A stretch of 64,000 nucleotides of DNA from Blautia schinkii DSM 10518 (GCA_000702025.1 JNKJ01000032.1:1-64000); one strand, 5' to 3'; shown: positions 50,277 through 58,400, counted from the first letter of the stretch. Notes: generated by a model not told the origin, from the letters alone. Numbers and translations are program-made.

Positions 50277-50321
50277 AAACCTCCTATAATTCCAATCTTA
50301 TGGTTTCATTATAGGAGGTTT
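50277..50321 (-). promoter_or_regulatory. Hairpin masking the GH94 ribosome binding site, with an internal -10 box
   Basis: AAACCTCCTATAAT (minus strand, 50321-50308) pairs perfectly with ATTATAGGAGGTTT (50290-50277) around a 17-base loop. The second arm contains the AGGAGG of the GH94 gene and runs into a T tract, so it can both occlude the ribosome binding site and act as a terminator for the gene upstream. The first arm also contains TATAAT, with a possible TTCCTT -35 box 17 bases earlier. A transcript begun there would lack the first arm and leave the ribosome binding site open. Confidence 0.7.
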
Positions 50322-50359
50322 CCGCCCGCGAAGGAATGCTTCCTTGTGGGAAAAATTGT

Positions 50360-50965
50360 CTAATGTTGTGCACTCTTTATCATCTGGTAAATGATGTCAA
50401 CACAGCCCTCATAGCCCAGGGTTGAGGTGTTCAGACAGAGATCATAATTTTCCTTTTTGCCCCACTCCTGGCCGGTGTGGAAGTAATAGTAATCCTTGCG
50501 CTCACGGTCCCTCTGGGAAATCCGCGCAGGGGCCTCCCGCTGGGAAACCTGGTCTACCTTCATGATGCGGCTGATACGCTCCTCCATGCTGGACGCATAG
50601 ATAAATACACGGAGCAAGTCACATTCATCCTTCAATATCTGGTCGGCGCATCTGCCCACAAAAATGCACGGGCCTTCCTCAACCAGCCGCTTCATGGCGT
50701 CCATCTGAGCCTGATAGAGCTTATAGGGCAGCATGATCCTGTCCTGGTTGGTATAACCGTCCGCAAGCATGGCAATGCCGTAAAGAAAGCTGCTGTTTTT
50801 GCGCTCGTCATACTCTTTGAGAAGTCCCGGATTAATCCCGTATTTCTCGCCTGCGATCAGTAGTAAATTGCTGTCATAGTAGGGTATGCCCAGCTTCTCC
50901 GACAGCATAGCCGCAACCTGCCGCCCTCCGCTTCCGTATTGTCTGCTGATGGTAATCGTTTTCAT
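50360..50965 (-). CDS. Cytidylate kinase-like protein
   Basis: A 201-residue member of the cytidylate_kin2 family found widely in Clostridia. The P-loop is ITISRQYGSGGRQVA (residues 3-17), a Gly-rich variant without the usual GKS/GKT. Further marks are FVGRCADQIL near 104 and the Lid-like region with KVDQVSQREAPARISQRDRE. Function in nucleotide metabolism is not established for this branch. ATG 50965 lies nine bases after AGGAGC; a GTG two codons earlier is too close to it. It is followed by the hairpin before the GH94 gene. Confidence 0.82.
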   Translation of the reverse strand: MKTITISRQYGSGGRQVAAMLSEKLGIPYYDSNLLLIAGEKYGINPGLLKEYDERKNSSFLYGIAMLADGYTNQDRIMLPYKLYQAQMDAMKRLVEEGPCIFVGRCADQILKDECDLLRVFIYASSMEERISRIMKVDQVSQREAPARISQRDRERKDYYYFHTGQEWGKKENYDLCLNTSTLGYEGCVDIIYQMIKSAQH

Positions 50966-51127
50966 ATGCACCGCTCCTTTCGTCTGCTGTGGATTGCTCC
51001 AATCCCCGCATAGGTAACTTTATTTAGTATGAATGGTCTTTGGTTGTGCGAGGATTTAGGTATATTATACAAATAATTTGTGGTTTTGGCAATAGATATG
51101 GTGATTTTTAACCAATTTTTAAGATTG
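50966..51127. other. Intergenic gap between divergent units
   Basis: No gene. A minus-strand promoter for the kinase-like gene should lie here (TATAAT-like sequence near 51060-51067), but I could not settle on a pair of boxes. Confidence 0.3.
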
Positions 51128-51160
51128 GAAGGGGCACCGCGAAGGTTGTTGAACGGTAGG
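51128..51160 (-). repeat. Structured repeat, copy 6: right-flank remnant
   Basis: On the minus strand this reads ACCGTTCAACAACCTTCGCG, then GTGCCCCTTCC, which lines up with the right flank of copy 1 (ACCGTTCAACACCTTTCCGG, then GGAATCCCTTCC). The loop and arms are missing. It lies in the gap before the Bce-type operon. Confidence 0.45.
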
Positions 51161-51166
51161 TGTGGG

Positions 51167-51190
51167 TACACTTTCAAAACTGTAAGTGTA
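51167..51190. promoter_or_regulatory. Inverted repeat upstream of the Bce-type ABC operon
   Basis: TACACTT (51167-51173) and AAGTGTA (51184-51190) are perfectly complementary around a ten-base centre. It lies 78 bases before the ATPase gene and just ahead of a TATAAT at about 51209-51214. By analogy with BceR-type systems this could be the response-regulator binding site. Confidence 0.5.
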
Positions 51191-51267
51191 ATTTAATATT
51201 GTCCTTGGTATAATTTATATTGTATTTTGGAACGGATTAATACGTTGGGTAGAAAGGGGCGTTTTTT

Positions 51268-52038
51268 GTGGAGCGTATTTTAGATATTGAGCAATTAAAA
51301 AAGTATTATGGCAGCGATGCGGGGAATATCACGAAGGCTGTCGATGGGATTTGTATGTATGTTGACCGGGGGGAATTTGTAGCGATTATGGGGGCAAGTG
51401 GTTCTGGGAAGACTACGTTGTTAAATTGTATCTCAACGATCGACACAGTGACCAGCGGGCATATTATAGTCAATGATCAAGATATTACGGAAATGAAAGA
51501 GAAAGATTTTGCAGACTTTAGACGTGAAAATCTGGGGTTTATTTTTCAAGATTTTAATCTTTTGGATACTTTGACGATTGAGGAGAATATTTCTTTATCA
51601 TTGATCATTAATAAAAAGGACCCTGCCGATATTGGGAAAAGAGTCCATGTTATCGCTGATAAATTGGGGATTGGAGATGTTTTGTCGAAGTTTCCTTATG
51701 AAGTTTCAGGAGGGCAAAAACAGCGTTGTGCTTGTGCGAGGGCTTTAATCAATGAACCAAAACTGATTTTAGCTGATGAACCGACGGGAGCTTTGGACTC
51801 TAAATCTTCCAGATTGTTACTGGAAATAATGTCTGACATCAACAAGAAAATGCAGGCTACGATTTTAATGGTGACACATGACCCGTTCAGTGCGTCTTTT
51901 TGCAAACGTATTCTGTTTTTAAAAGACGGTAAGATATTCAATGAGATTTTCAGAGGAGAAAAAAGCAGAAAAGATTTTTTCAATGAGATACTGGATATAT
52001 TAACCTTGCTCGGAGGTGAAGTGGGAAATGTTAGGTAA
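51268..52038 (+). CDS. Bce-type ABC transporter ATPase
   Basis: A 256-residue ATPase of the MacB/BceA group. Walker A GASGSGKTTLLN near residues 38-49, signature VSGGQKQR near 146, Walker B LILADEPTGALDS near 166, switch His in MVTHDPFS near 200. It starts at GTG 51268 after AAAGGGG. With the large permease that follows it would form a peptide-antibiotic sensing and detoxifying pump. The gene ends 11 bases into the permease gene, so translation is coupled. The plus-strand, AT-rich module differs from its neighbours. Confidence 0.93.
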   Translation: MERILDIEQLKKYYGSDAGNITKAVDGICMYVDRGEFVAIMGASGSGKTTLLNCISTIDTVTSGHIIVNDQDITEMKEKDFADFRRENLGFIFQDFNLLDTLTIEENISLSLIINKKDPADIGKRVHVIADKLGIGDVLSKFPYEVSGGQKQRCACARALINEPKLILADEPTGALDSKSSRLLLEIMSDINKKMQATILMVTHDPFSASFCKRILFLKDGKIFNEIFRGEKSRKDFFNEILDILTLLGGEVGNVR

Positions 52039-54004
52039 ATTAGCGGTCAGGAACACAAAACGAAATTTAAAAGATTATTTGCTTTACCTCATAACGATTA
52101 CCATCTCATTTTCCCTGATACTTGCATTTAATCTGGTGGCAAGCTCCAAGGAGGTGGTGGAGTTCTCTTCCAGTATGGGGGCGTTTAAGGGAGTTTTAAC
52201 TTTTGTTAATGTCATCATTGTATTTGTTGTCTGTTTTCTGATAAACTATACTACAAGATTTATGTTTGAAAAACGAAGCAAAGAATTCGGAACATATATG
52301 CTTCTGGGAATCAAGAAAAAGGATATTGCCCGTTTGCTGGTGACAGAGAATATACTCTTAGGCTTTTCGGCACTTGTATTATCTGTTCCTCTTGGCTTCC
52401 TGTTCAGTCAGTTTTTATCATTGGTGATTGTAAAAATGCTGGTCATTCCGAAAGTTATCTTTATTTCCTTAAATTTTGTGTCTGTCGGATTGCTTGCACT
52501 TTACTTCTTGGCAATTTATGTCTTAGTTTTGCTTAATCTTTTAAGAAGAATCAGAAAAATGACGGTGCATGATTTTCTTTATTTCGATAAGCAGAACGAA
52601 AAGAAAATGTTCCGCAGTAACAAAAAGAGAAATATCATCTTTGTTTTAAGCGTTATACTCGGTATTGCTTCTCTTGTTCTTTGGCATTCACGCTGCAATA
52701 TGGACAAGTTTGGCATTCAAGAAACGCTTACTTATTTAATCATTGCCGTAATCATGCTGATCATCAGTATTTATGGAGTATCTGCAACTTGTGCTGATAT
52801 CATGTTGTCGGTTTTATTAAAAAGCAAAAAAATCAAATACCAAAAAGACAACCTATTCGTTACAAGAACCTTTGCGTCAAAAGCAAGAACCATGAGCTTT
52901 ACATTTGGAACTCTGTCTACGCTGATATTATTATCTTTGCTCTGCTTGAATTTTTCAAGTATCAATAAAGGTGTATACCGGACAAGTATAGAGAACACGG
53001 CGCCATATGATGTTCATATTTACGACTCTGAGCAGCCATTTGATAATTTTGATGAATATGTTAAGGTGATAGATGAGGATTATACAATCAACGAGATTAT
53101 TGAGTATGCGATTTACGGGGAACCGGCTCATCAAATACAGGATTATTATGACGTGGAGTTTTATAAATTTGACCCGGTTATGAAGTTAAGCGATTATAAC
53201 AAATTACTAAAATTACGGAACATGGATACCATAGAATTAAAAGACAATGAGTATTACCTTGTAACCCGGAATCAATCATTATATAAGGTTAAAGATAATG
53301 ATGATATACAAACCATTCAATTTGCTGATAAAAAACTACATTTAAAAGCCATTGATACTAAGTCTCACTGGAATAATATTACGAATTCAGGCAGATTTGT
53401 TGTGATTGTTCCAGATAAATATGTGCAGGAATTAGCAATATATGAACGACATTTAATCGTAGATACAGTAGAAGAAACAACAGCAAATTTAAGGGATAAA
53501 ATAAAAAAAGATATGGAACCTCAATTAGTTTGGATAGACGAAGATGGGACAAAACATGACAGCTATTATAGGGTTTCTGTAAGGGGCGCTGTTATTGAAG
53601 AGCAAAATGCTATGACAGCTATGCTTGCAAGCACCTGTTTATATCTTGCCTTTATTCTAACCTCTGCAGTTGGTACCGTGCTTGCTGTCCAATCATTAAG
53701 TGATTCAATGAAGCATAAATATCGTTATCTGACTCTACGAAGATTAGGAGTAAATGACATAGCCTTATTTAAGACAATCAGAAAACAACTATTCGTCTTA
53801 TTTGGAGTTCCCGTGGTTTATTCTGTTCTTTCCAGTTTCTGTATGCTTGCTTCACTTAATAATGTTTATCAAACATTTTTACAAAGTAGGTCTGTTTATC
53901 TGCTTTATTTTGCAGGCAGTTTGGCAATTTTCTTCTTTATATACGGAATTTATTGGATTGCAGCGTATATCGGCTTTAAGAGAAATATTAATGGGGAGGG
54001 CTAG
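52028..54004 (+). CDS. Bce-type ABC transporter permease
   Basis: A 658-residue FtsX/MacB-domain permease with ten membrane helices: one near 20-40, three near 55-155, a pair near 195-215 and 230-250, a large extracellular domain of about 220 residues (near 305-525), then helices to the C-terminus. The extracellular domain between helices 7 and 8 is the hallmark of BceB-type transporters, which bind peptide antibiotics such as bacitracin or lantibiotics and signal to the cognate kinase. I start at ATG 52028, eleven bases after GGAGG; a GTG at 52016 overlaps that site. Confidence 0.92.
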   Translation: MLGKLAVRNTKRNLKDYLLYLITITISFSLILAFNLVASSKEVVEFSSSMGAFKGVLTFVNVIIVFVVCFLINYTTRFMFEKRSKEFGTYMLLGIKKKDIARLLVTENILLGFSALVLSVPLGFLFSQFLSLVIVKMLVIPKVIFISLNFVSVGLLALYFLAIYVLVLLNLLRRIRKMTVHDFLYFDKQNEKKMFRSNKKRNIIFVLSVILGIASLVLWHSRCNMDKFGIQETLTYLIIAVIMLIISIYGVSATCADIMLSVLLKSKKIKYQKDNLFVTRTFASKARTMSFTFGTLSTLILLSLLCLNFSSINKGVYRTSIENTAPYDVHIYDSEQPFDNFDEYVKVIDEDYTINEIIEYAIYGEPAHQIQDYYDVEFYKFDPVMKLSDYNKLLKLRNMDTIELKDNEYYLVTRNQSLYKVKDNDDIQTIQFADKKLHLKAIDTKSHWNNITNSGRFVVIVPDKYVQELAIYERHLIVDTVEETTANLRDKIKKDMEPQLVWIDEDGTKHDSYYRVSVRGAVIEEQNAMTAMLASTCLYLAFILTSAVGTVLAVQSLSDSMKHKYRYLTLRRLGVNDIALFKTIRKQLFVLFGVPVVYSVLSSFCMLASLNNVYQTFLQSRSVYLLYFAGSLAIFFFIYGIYWIAAYIGFKRNINGEG

Positions 54005-54034
54005 GACTTAGGATTTTCCGGCGCTCCTACCATG

Positions 54035-54103
54035 AGTTTATTATCGCCATGAATTTATCCCTGCCATTCGTTTATTATTGCCATCCGTTTATTATTACCA
54101 TCT
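54035..54103. repeat. Short direct repeats between permease and response regulator genes
   Basis: Four imperfect units of about 17 bases, best seen as GTTTATTATTGCCATCC then GTTTATTATTACCATCT. They fill most of the 132-base gap between 54004 and 54137. No terminator is evident, so the module may be one transcript. Confidence 0.65.
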
Positions 54104-54136
54104 GCTAATATAATGAAAAATCAAGGGGGTGCTGGA

Positions 54137-54796
54137 ATGAAGATAGCTGTTATTGAAGATGATGAAGTCACTCGTCTGGAGCTTTCTAAATTACTGAATG
54201 CACAAGGCTATCAAACGCTCATATTGACTGACTTCGAAAATCCAACAGCGGAATTAAAACAACATTCCCTGGAATTGGTCCTGCTTGATATTAACCTGCC
54301 ATATGAAAACGGATATGAGATATGCAAAAAAATAAAACAGGTCATGCCGGTACCTATCATCTTTGTGACAAGCAGAGATACAAATGCCGACGAATTGAAA
54401 AGTATTCAGGCAGGCGGGATTGACTTCATCACAAAGCCATATGACACACTTATTCTTCTTGAAAAGATCAAGCGTGCATTACAGCTGTCTAACCCCAATA
54501 ATTTCCGCGAACTTGTAAAAAAAGATTGTACTCTGGATCTGCATTTATCTATTCTCAAGTATCAAACGAAAAGCATTGAATTGACAAGAAATGAATTCCG
54601 CATTTTGTATTACTTCTTTATGAATGACGACAAAATCATCAGCAAAGAAGAATTGCTGGAAAAACTGTGGAACGACAAATATTATTTGGACGAAAATGTG
54701 CTGCTGGTCAATATGACCCGTCTAAAAAAGAAAATGAAAGAAATCGGTATCATCCATCTGTTAGAAAATATACGGGGAAAGGGTTGGAAACTGTGA
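54137..54796 (+). CDS. BceR-type response regulator (OmpR family)
   Basis: A 219-residue regulator. Receiver: AVIEDDEVTRLE near residues 4-15, phospho-acceptor Asp in LVLLDINLPYENGYE near 52, conserved Lys in DFITKPYDTL near 101. C-terminal winged helix: LTRNEFRILYYFFMNDDKII near 149, then DENVLLVNMTRLKKKM. It should activate the ABC operon upstream after the kinase that follows detects a peptide antibiotic. ATG 54137 follows AGGGGGTGC. Its stop overlaps the kinase start (GTGA). Confidence 0.92.
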   Translation: MKIAVIEDDEVTRLELSKLLNAQGYQTLILTDFENPTAELKQHSLELVLLDINLPYENGYEICKKIKQVMPVPIIFVTSRDTNADELKSIQAGGIDFITKPYDTLILLEKIKRALQLSNPNNFRELVKKDCTLDLHLSILKYQTKSIELTRNEFRILYYFFMNDDKIISKEELLEKLWNDKYYLDENVLLVNMTRLKKKMKEIGIIHLLENIRGKGWKL

Positions 54797-55797
54797 GCTT
54801 TTTTACATTTTTAGAAGAAAAAACATTAGAGTTATTATTTCAGCTTTTCTTTCTTGCCCTGGCTGCACTCCTCTTGATTTTCTACGGTGTAGATTTCATG
54901 TTTGTTATTTTACTGTCTATACTTTTCATCAGCATACAGGCTCTATTTCAATGGTGCCTGTATCAGAAAAAACGTAAGGCTTCACAACACATCATTGATT
55001 TAGCAGACGGGCTGGAAGAAAGCTACTATATTGCAGACATTTTACCAAAACCAAAAGAATTCCAAAACCAAGCCTACTACTATGCATTAAAAAAAGCCTG
55101 CAAATCCATGAATGACGAAATCAGCAAAATACAACAGGAAAAACAAGACTATCAAGAGTATGTGGAAAGCTTCGCGCATGAAATCAAAATACCGATAGGT
55201 GCATTGTCTCTGACTTTTGACAATACAAAAAACTATACACTCAAAAAAGAAACGGACAAGATATTTCAGCTAGTAGAACAAATGCTCTACTACGCAAGAA
55301 GCGAAAACACCGAAAAAGACTACTTTGTAAAAGAACTGCACTTAGAGGAAGTCGTTCACAGTATCATTTTAAAATTCCGTCATTCCCTTATAGAAAGCAA
55401 AGCCGTCATCAATATCCATGACCTGGACAATACGGTCTATACGGATATAAAATGGCTGACATTCATTCTCTCCCAAATCGTACAAAATGCGATCAAATAT
55501 TTCGATAAGCCCGAAAACAAACTGACCATATACAGTCAAGCGAACCGTACAAACATACTTCTTACAATTGAAGATAACGGCTGCGGCATAAAAGCCTCCG
55601 ACCTCCCCAGAGTATTCGAAAAAGGCTTTACCGGTTCAAACCGAAACAAAGCAAATACAACCGGCATGGGACTATACCTCTCCAAAAAACTGTGCAGCAA
55701 ATTAGGATTAAAACTAGCTATCTCTTCAAAAGAACATGAATATACAAGATTGACCATCACCTTCCCCAAAGGAACCCTCCACAATTTCTCAGAGTAA
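54793..55797 (+). CDS. BceS-type intramembrane-sensing histidine kinase
   Basis: A 334-residue kinase with two membrane helices near residues 14-32 and 36-54 and almost no extracellular loop, the hallmark of intramembrane-sensing kinases that take their signal from a Bce-type permease. His box ESFAHEIKIPIGALSL near 124, N box QIVQNAIKYF near 228, G1 IEDNGCGI near 256, G2 GMGLYLSKKL near 288. The start GTG 54793 overlaps the regulator stop; a frame extending upstream into the regulator gene is not translated sensibly. It completes the four-gene module. Confidence 0.92.
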   Translation: MSFFTFLEEKTLELLFQLFFLALAALLLIFYGVDFMFVILLSILFISIQALFQWCLYQKKRKASQHIIDLADGLEESYYIADILPKPKEFQNQAYYYALKKACKSMNDEISKIQQEKQDYQEYVESFAHEIKIPIGALSLTFDNTKNYTLKKETDKIFQLVEQMLYYARSENTEKDYFVKELHLEEVVHSIILKFRHSLIESKAVINIHDLDNTVYTDIKWLTFILSQIVQNAIKYFDKPENKLTIYSQANRTNILLTIEDNGCGIKASDLPRVFEKGFTGSNRNKANTTGMGLYLSKKLCSKLGLKLAISSKEHEYTRLTITFPKGTLHNFSE

Positions 55798-55831
55798 TTC
55801 TATTACTCCAAAAGATAATTTCCAGCTCAGC

Positions 55832-56551
55832 TCATTTCCACGGTCTGGTTTTGCCAAGCCAGCCTTGCTCTGCCCAATATTTCCCATCGAGATATTCCGG
55901 GTCATTTTTATGAAGTGTTCGCTGCATCAAACGGCAAGCAAAAAACTTAATCTTCGTAATCAAATTTGCGTATGCAGGCTTTGTATAATCAATTTGTGCA
56001 AACTTTTGAGAAAGCTTTTTCACTTTTCTTGTCAGTTTTGCCCGCTTCTTTTGAGAAAGTCTTTCCCAAGCAATATCGCCCATCAATGCACCGGTGAAAA
56101 TTCCGATTTTAGAAATTCCCCACCAAGATAAGCTGTGCTTTATGTCCTTTGCCGCAGATTTTGCTCCTGCACCTAAGCACTGCGTAATAATCGCTGCCCG
56201 CTTTCCAAACATTTCAGGAGCAGGGCGGTGGGGAAGCCAGCGATAAGCAAAATGGTCGAGCAACACTTTCATCGCTCCCGTGGCGTGAAATACATATGCA
56301 GGAGAGGTCATTACAATTAAATCCGCTTCCAAAAGCGATTTTTCAATTTTTTCGATGTATTCTGCGTCTTTGCAGGTGTTTTCGCCTTTTATGACACAGT
56401 TTACACAGCCATTGCAGAAATGGGGACAATCTTTTGGAAGATAATATTCCGTAATGTTTGCATGCTCCCTAAAATCGTTTAAAAACATTTCTTTTAACCG
56501 AAAGGTTACACCGTGCTTTTCTGTTCCGTTTATAACCGTTATGTTCATCAT
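55832..56551 (-). CDS. Flavodoxin-like NAD(P)H-dependent oxidoreductase
   Basis: A 239-residue flavoprotein of the FMN-dependent NADPH reductase/flavodoxin fold. FMN phosphate site INGTEKHGVTFRL near residues 7-19, a Cys-rich segment CPHFCNGCVNCVIKGENTC near 43-61 as in iron-sulfur flavoproteins (though spacing may not bind a cluster), and TSPAYVFHATGAMKVLLDHF near 83. Some members reduce quinones or electrophiles. Its start overlaps the TetR stop by four bases, so both are translated together; TetR presumably controls it. Confidence 0.85.
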   Translation of the reverse strand: MMNITVINGTEKHGVTFRLKEMFLNDFREHANITEYYLPKDCPHFCNGCVNCVIKGENTCKDAEYIEKIEKSLLEADLIVMTSPAYVFHATGAMKVLLDHFAYRWLPHRPAPEMFGKRAAIITQCLGAGAKSAAKDIKHSLSWWGISKIGIFTGALMGDIAWERLSQKKRAKLTRKVKKLSQKFAQIDYTKPAYANLITKIKFFACRLMQRTLHKNDPEYLDGKYWAEQGWLGKTRPWK

Positions 56552-57123
56552 GCTACCTCCAGAATATCGTGTAAAATTTGTTTATGCCACGCCCTGCGGT
56601 TTTCCTTTTGACTCAAATCCATATCAAATGTCGTTGATGTGGTTTCATACCGAAGAAAGCTCTGCTGCATAACCGAAATCAAGCAAAAAGTCTTTCTTTT
56701 TACAGTAGGTTCATCCCAATCGGGACAGCAGGCAGCGACTAGAGGAAGATATGCAGCGTAAGTTCTGTGAGTGTTATCGTCTGGCTTCGGATTTTCCATA
56801 TCGGCAAGCACTGAAATTCTGGAAACTGCATAATGCTCGAACAAAAAATCAAAAGTCATGTTTCCCAGATATTCTAATTTCTCAAAAGGCGTAAAGCCCT
56901 CTGTTTTCTCCCGAATCCCCTGAAATTGCTCAACAATCCTGTTTATGATACGCTCAACACATAAATCAATAAGTTTATCTTTATTCCCAAAATGATAATT
57001 CACAAGACCTAACCCAACTCCTGCCTTTTTAGCAATTTCACGGACGGTGATCGTATCCAACTCTTCCCCTTTTTCCTCAATAAGCGCAATCGTTGTCTGT
57101 ATTATTGTTTCTCTATTATCCAT
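56548..57123 (-). CDS. TetR-family repressor of the flavoprotein gene
   Basis: A 191-residue TetR protein. Helix-turn-helix near residues 20-45: TITVREIAKKAGVGLGLVNY, then HFGNKDKLI. The rest is the helical ligand-binding domain with no clear relative. ATG 57123 follows AGGAGGTGC; the frame back to 57156 overlaps the operator and is not used. Two TGAAC/GTTCA palindromes bracket the -10 box of its promoter, so it represses itself and the flavoprotein gene. Confidence 0.9.
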   Translation of the reverse strand: MDNRETIIQTTIALIEEKGEELDTITVREIAKKAGVGLGLVNYHFGNKDKLIDLCVERIINRIVEQFQGIREKTEGFTPFEKLEYLGNMTFDFLFEHYAVSRISVLADMENPKPDDNTHRTYAAYLPLVAACCPDWDEPTVKRKTFCLISVMQQSFLRYETTSTTFDMDLSQKENRRAWHKQILHDILEVA

Positions 57124-57135
57124 ATACGCACCTCC

Positions 57136-57183
57136 TGAACAACGTTCAAAGCTCATTATACTGAACAGCGTTCAAAAAGTCAA
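57136..57183 (-). promoter_or_regulatory. TetR promoter with twin operators
   Basis: TTGACT (57183-57178) and TATAAT (57160-57155) are spaced by 17 bases on the minus strand. TGAACAACGTTCA (57136-57148) lies just downstream of the -10 box, and TGAACAGCGTTCA (57162-57174) fills the spacer. Both are palindromes with a three-base centre, 26 bases apart. Confidence 0.88.
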
Positions 57184-57341
57184 TAAACAATACACACGCA
57201 TTAAAAATATCACTCTTTTGGTTATCAAAATCACCTATTTTAAGCCGCTTAAGAAACAAAAAATACGGCAAGTAAGGAAATATTCCCTACCCACCGCATT
57301 ATTAAACCTATAAGCACTAAATTTGATTGATTACAAATTAA
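57184..57341. other. AT-rich intergenic stretch
   Basis: Nothing recognisable; no gene and no hairpin stand out between the TetR promoter and the tnpV remnant. Confidence 0.3.
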
Positions 57342-57540
57342 TTAAACATTTATGATTTCTCTCGCCCTTCCCTGCATCTCATCCATTCTGCCAATCCGCA
57401 ACATAGGATTTTCTGCCTCTAGCTACTCTGTAATACCCTCTTGTGTTCCTGTAAATAGCGTTTGTACCACTTTCCCCATAAGCCGATACGCTTGCTCTTT
57501 CCTTTTAGACTGTTAAAGCAAGTAAAGGGTAATAACCAAG
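57342..57540 (-). pseudogene. Decayed tnpV (transposon-encoded protein) remnant
   Basis: Reading the minus strand in shifting frames gives GYYPLLALTV, then KSKRIGLWGKWYKRYLQEHK and RVLQSS, then EAENPMLRIGRMDEMQGRAR and EIIN, with stops and frameshifts between. These match, in order, the N-terminal, central (IGxWGxxxxRYLxEH) and C-terminal (AENxMLxxxxMNxIRxRAxEI) parts of TnpV proteins of clostridial mobilisable transposons, recalled from memory. The middle of the gene is deleted. The start is missing; a structured repeat begins at 57554. This is evidence of an old transposon insertion. Confidence 0.72.
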
Positions 57541-57553
57541 AAAAATATTAAAA

Positions 57554-57842
57554 CTTACGGCGAAAGGAACAATCCAACTAGAAGGGGACGGTAACGTAGC
57601 GGAAGGTGGCGGAAGGAAATCCGGTGTGGGAGCGTTGGCGCTGGCCTTGTCAGGCATTTTGCGGAAGCGCGCCTGAAAATCCATCGGTTACGGAGACTTA
57701 GCTGCGAACGCTCTTCGTGAGCTGCTTAGTCGCAGTTAGCGATTAGTTGAAGGGAAGCGAGCAATGCCTGACAAGTACAGCGCCAACGCTCCCGCACCGG
57801 ATTTCCTTCTGCCACCGTTCACCACGCTTCCAGGGGCCCCCT
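57554..57842 (+). repeat. Structured long-hairpin repeat, copy 3 (full)
   Basis: The arms at 57605-57657 and 57764-57816 (53 bases) are complementary except at four positions, two of which are G-T wobbles. The 106-base loop is nearly the same as in copies 1 and 2; the arms differ from both. The left end resembles copy 4 (CTTACGGCGAAAGGAAC) and the right flank reads ACCGTTCACCACGCTTCCAG. It ends on the stop codon of the thioesterase gene at 57842 and begins near the tnpV remnant. Confidence 0.86.
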
Positions 57843-58330
57843 TAAAACCCATTCTTAGACCTATCTAATCTCATAGCCTTCCTCTGCATCCCCGCCTCAT
57901 ACCGTGCCTTCTCCGCCTCCCCTGAAATCTCAAGCCCCGGCACAGTAAGCGGCTTTTCCTCCGCATCCATAGCCACCATCACCAGAAACGCCCGGTTCAC
58001 AGAATACCGCATCCCATCAGACCGCTCCACATACGTATCAATTTCCACCTCCATGGACGACCTGCCCACACAGGTAACATAACCGATGAGCACCAACAGC
58101 TCGCCCTCATAGGTAGGCTCCTTAAACTGCAGGTTGTCAATCGCTGCGGTTGTCACACGTTTCGTCCCGGCATGGCGCATAGCCACCACTCCGGCCACTT
58201 CGTCAATCCACTGCATGAGGATACCCCCAAACAGCCGCCCTCCGGAATTCAAATGCTGGCGCATGATCAAATGCACCTGCTCTGTACGGGAATCCTCCAC
58301 TTTTCGGGTCTGCCTTACACTTTTTTCCAT
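57842..58330 (-). CDS. Acyl-CoA thioesterase, hotdog fold
   Basis: A 162-residue thioesterase of the YciA/BACH-like group that hydrolyses acyl-CoA. The catalytic region is RLFGGILMQWIDEVAGVVAM near residues 32-51 (with the Asp in WIDE), followed by TAAIDNLQFKEPTYEGELLV. ATG 58330 follows GGAGGAGG; the frame extends to 58414 without a good start. Length and layout are those of single-domain family members. It stands as a unit between malic enzyme and a structured repeat that abuts its stop. Confidence 0.88.
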   Translation of the reverse strand: MEKSVRQTRKVEDSRTEQVHLIMRQHLNSGGRLFGGILMQWIDEVAGVVAMRHAGTKRVTTAAIDNLQFKEPTYEGELLVLIGYVTCVGRSSMEVEIDTYVERSDGMRYSVNRAFLVMVAMDAEEKPLTVPGLEISGEAEKARYEAGMQRKAMRLDRSKNGF

Positions 58331-58400
58331 AAATACCTCCTCCGCAGAGGATACGCTTATGCCGCAGTAATCCCCCGCAGTGACAATGGCCTGCATATTT

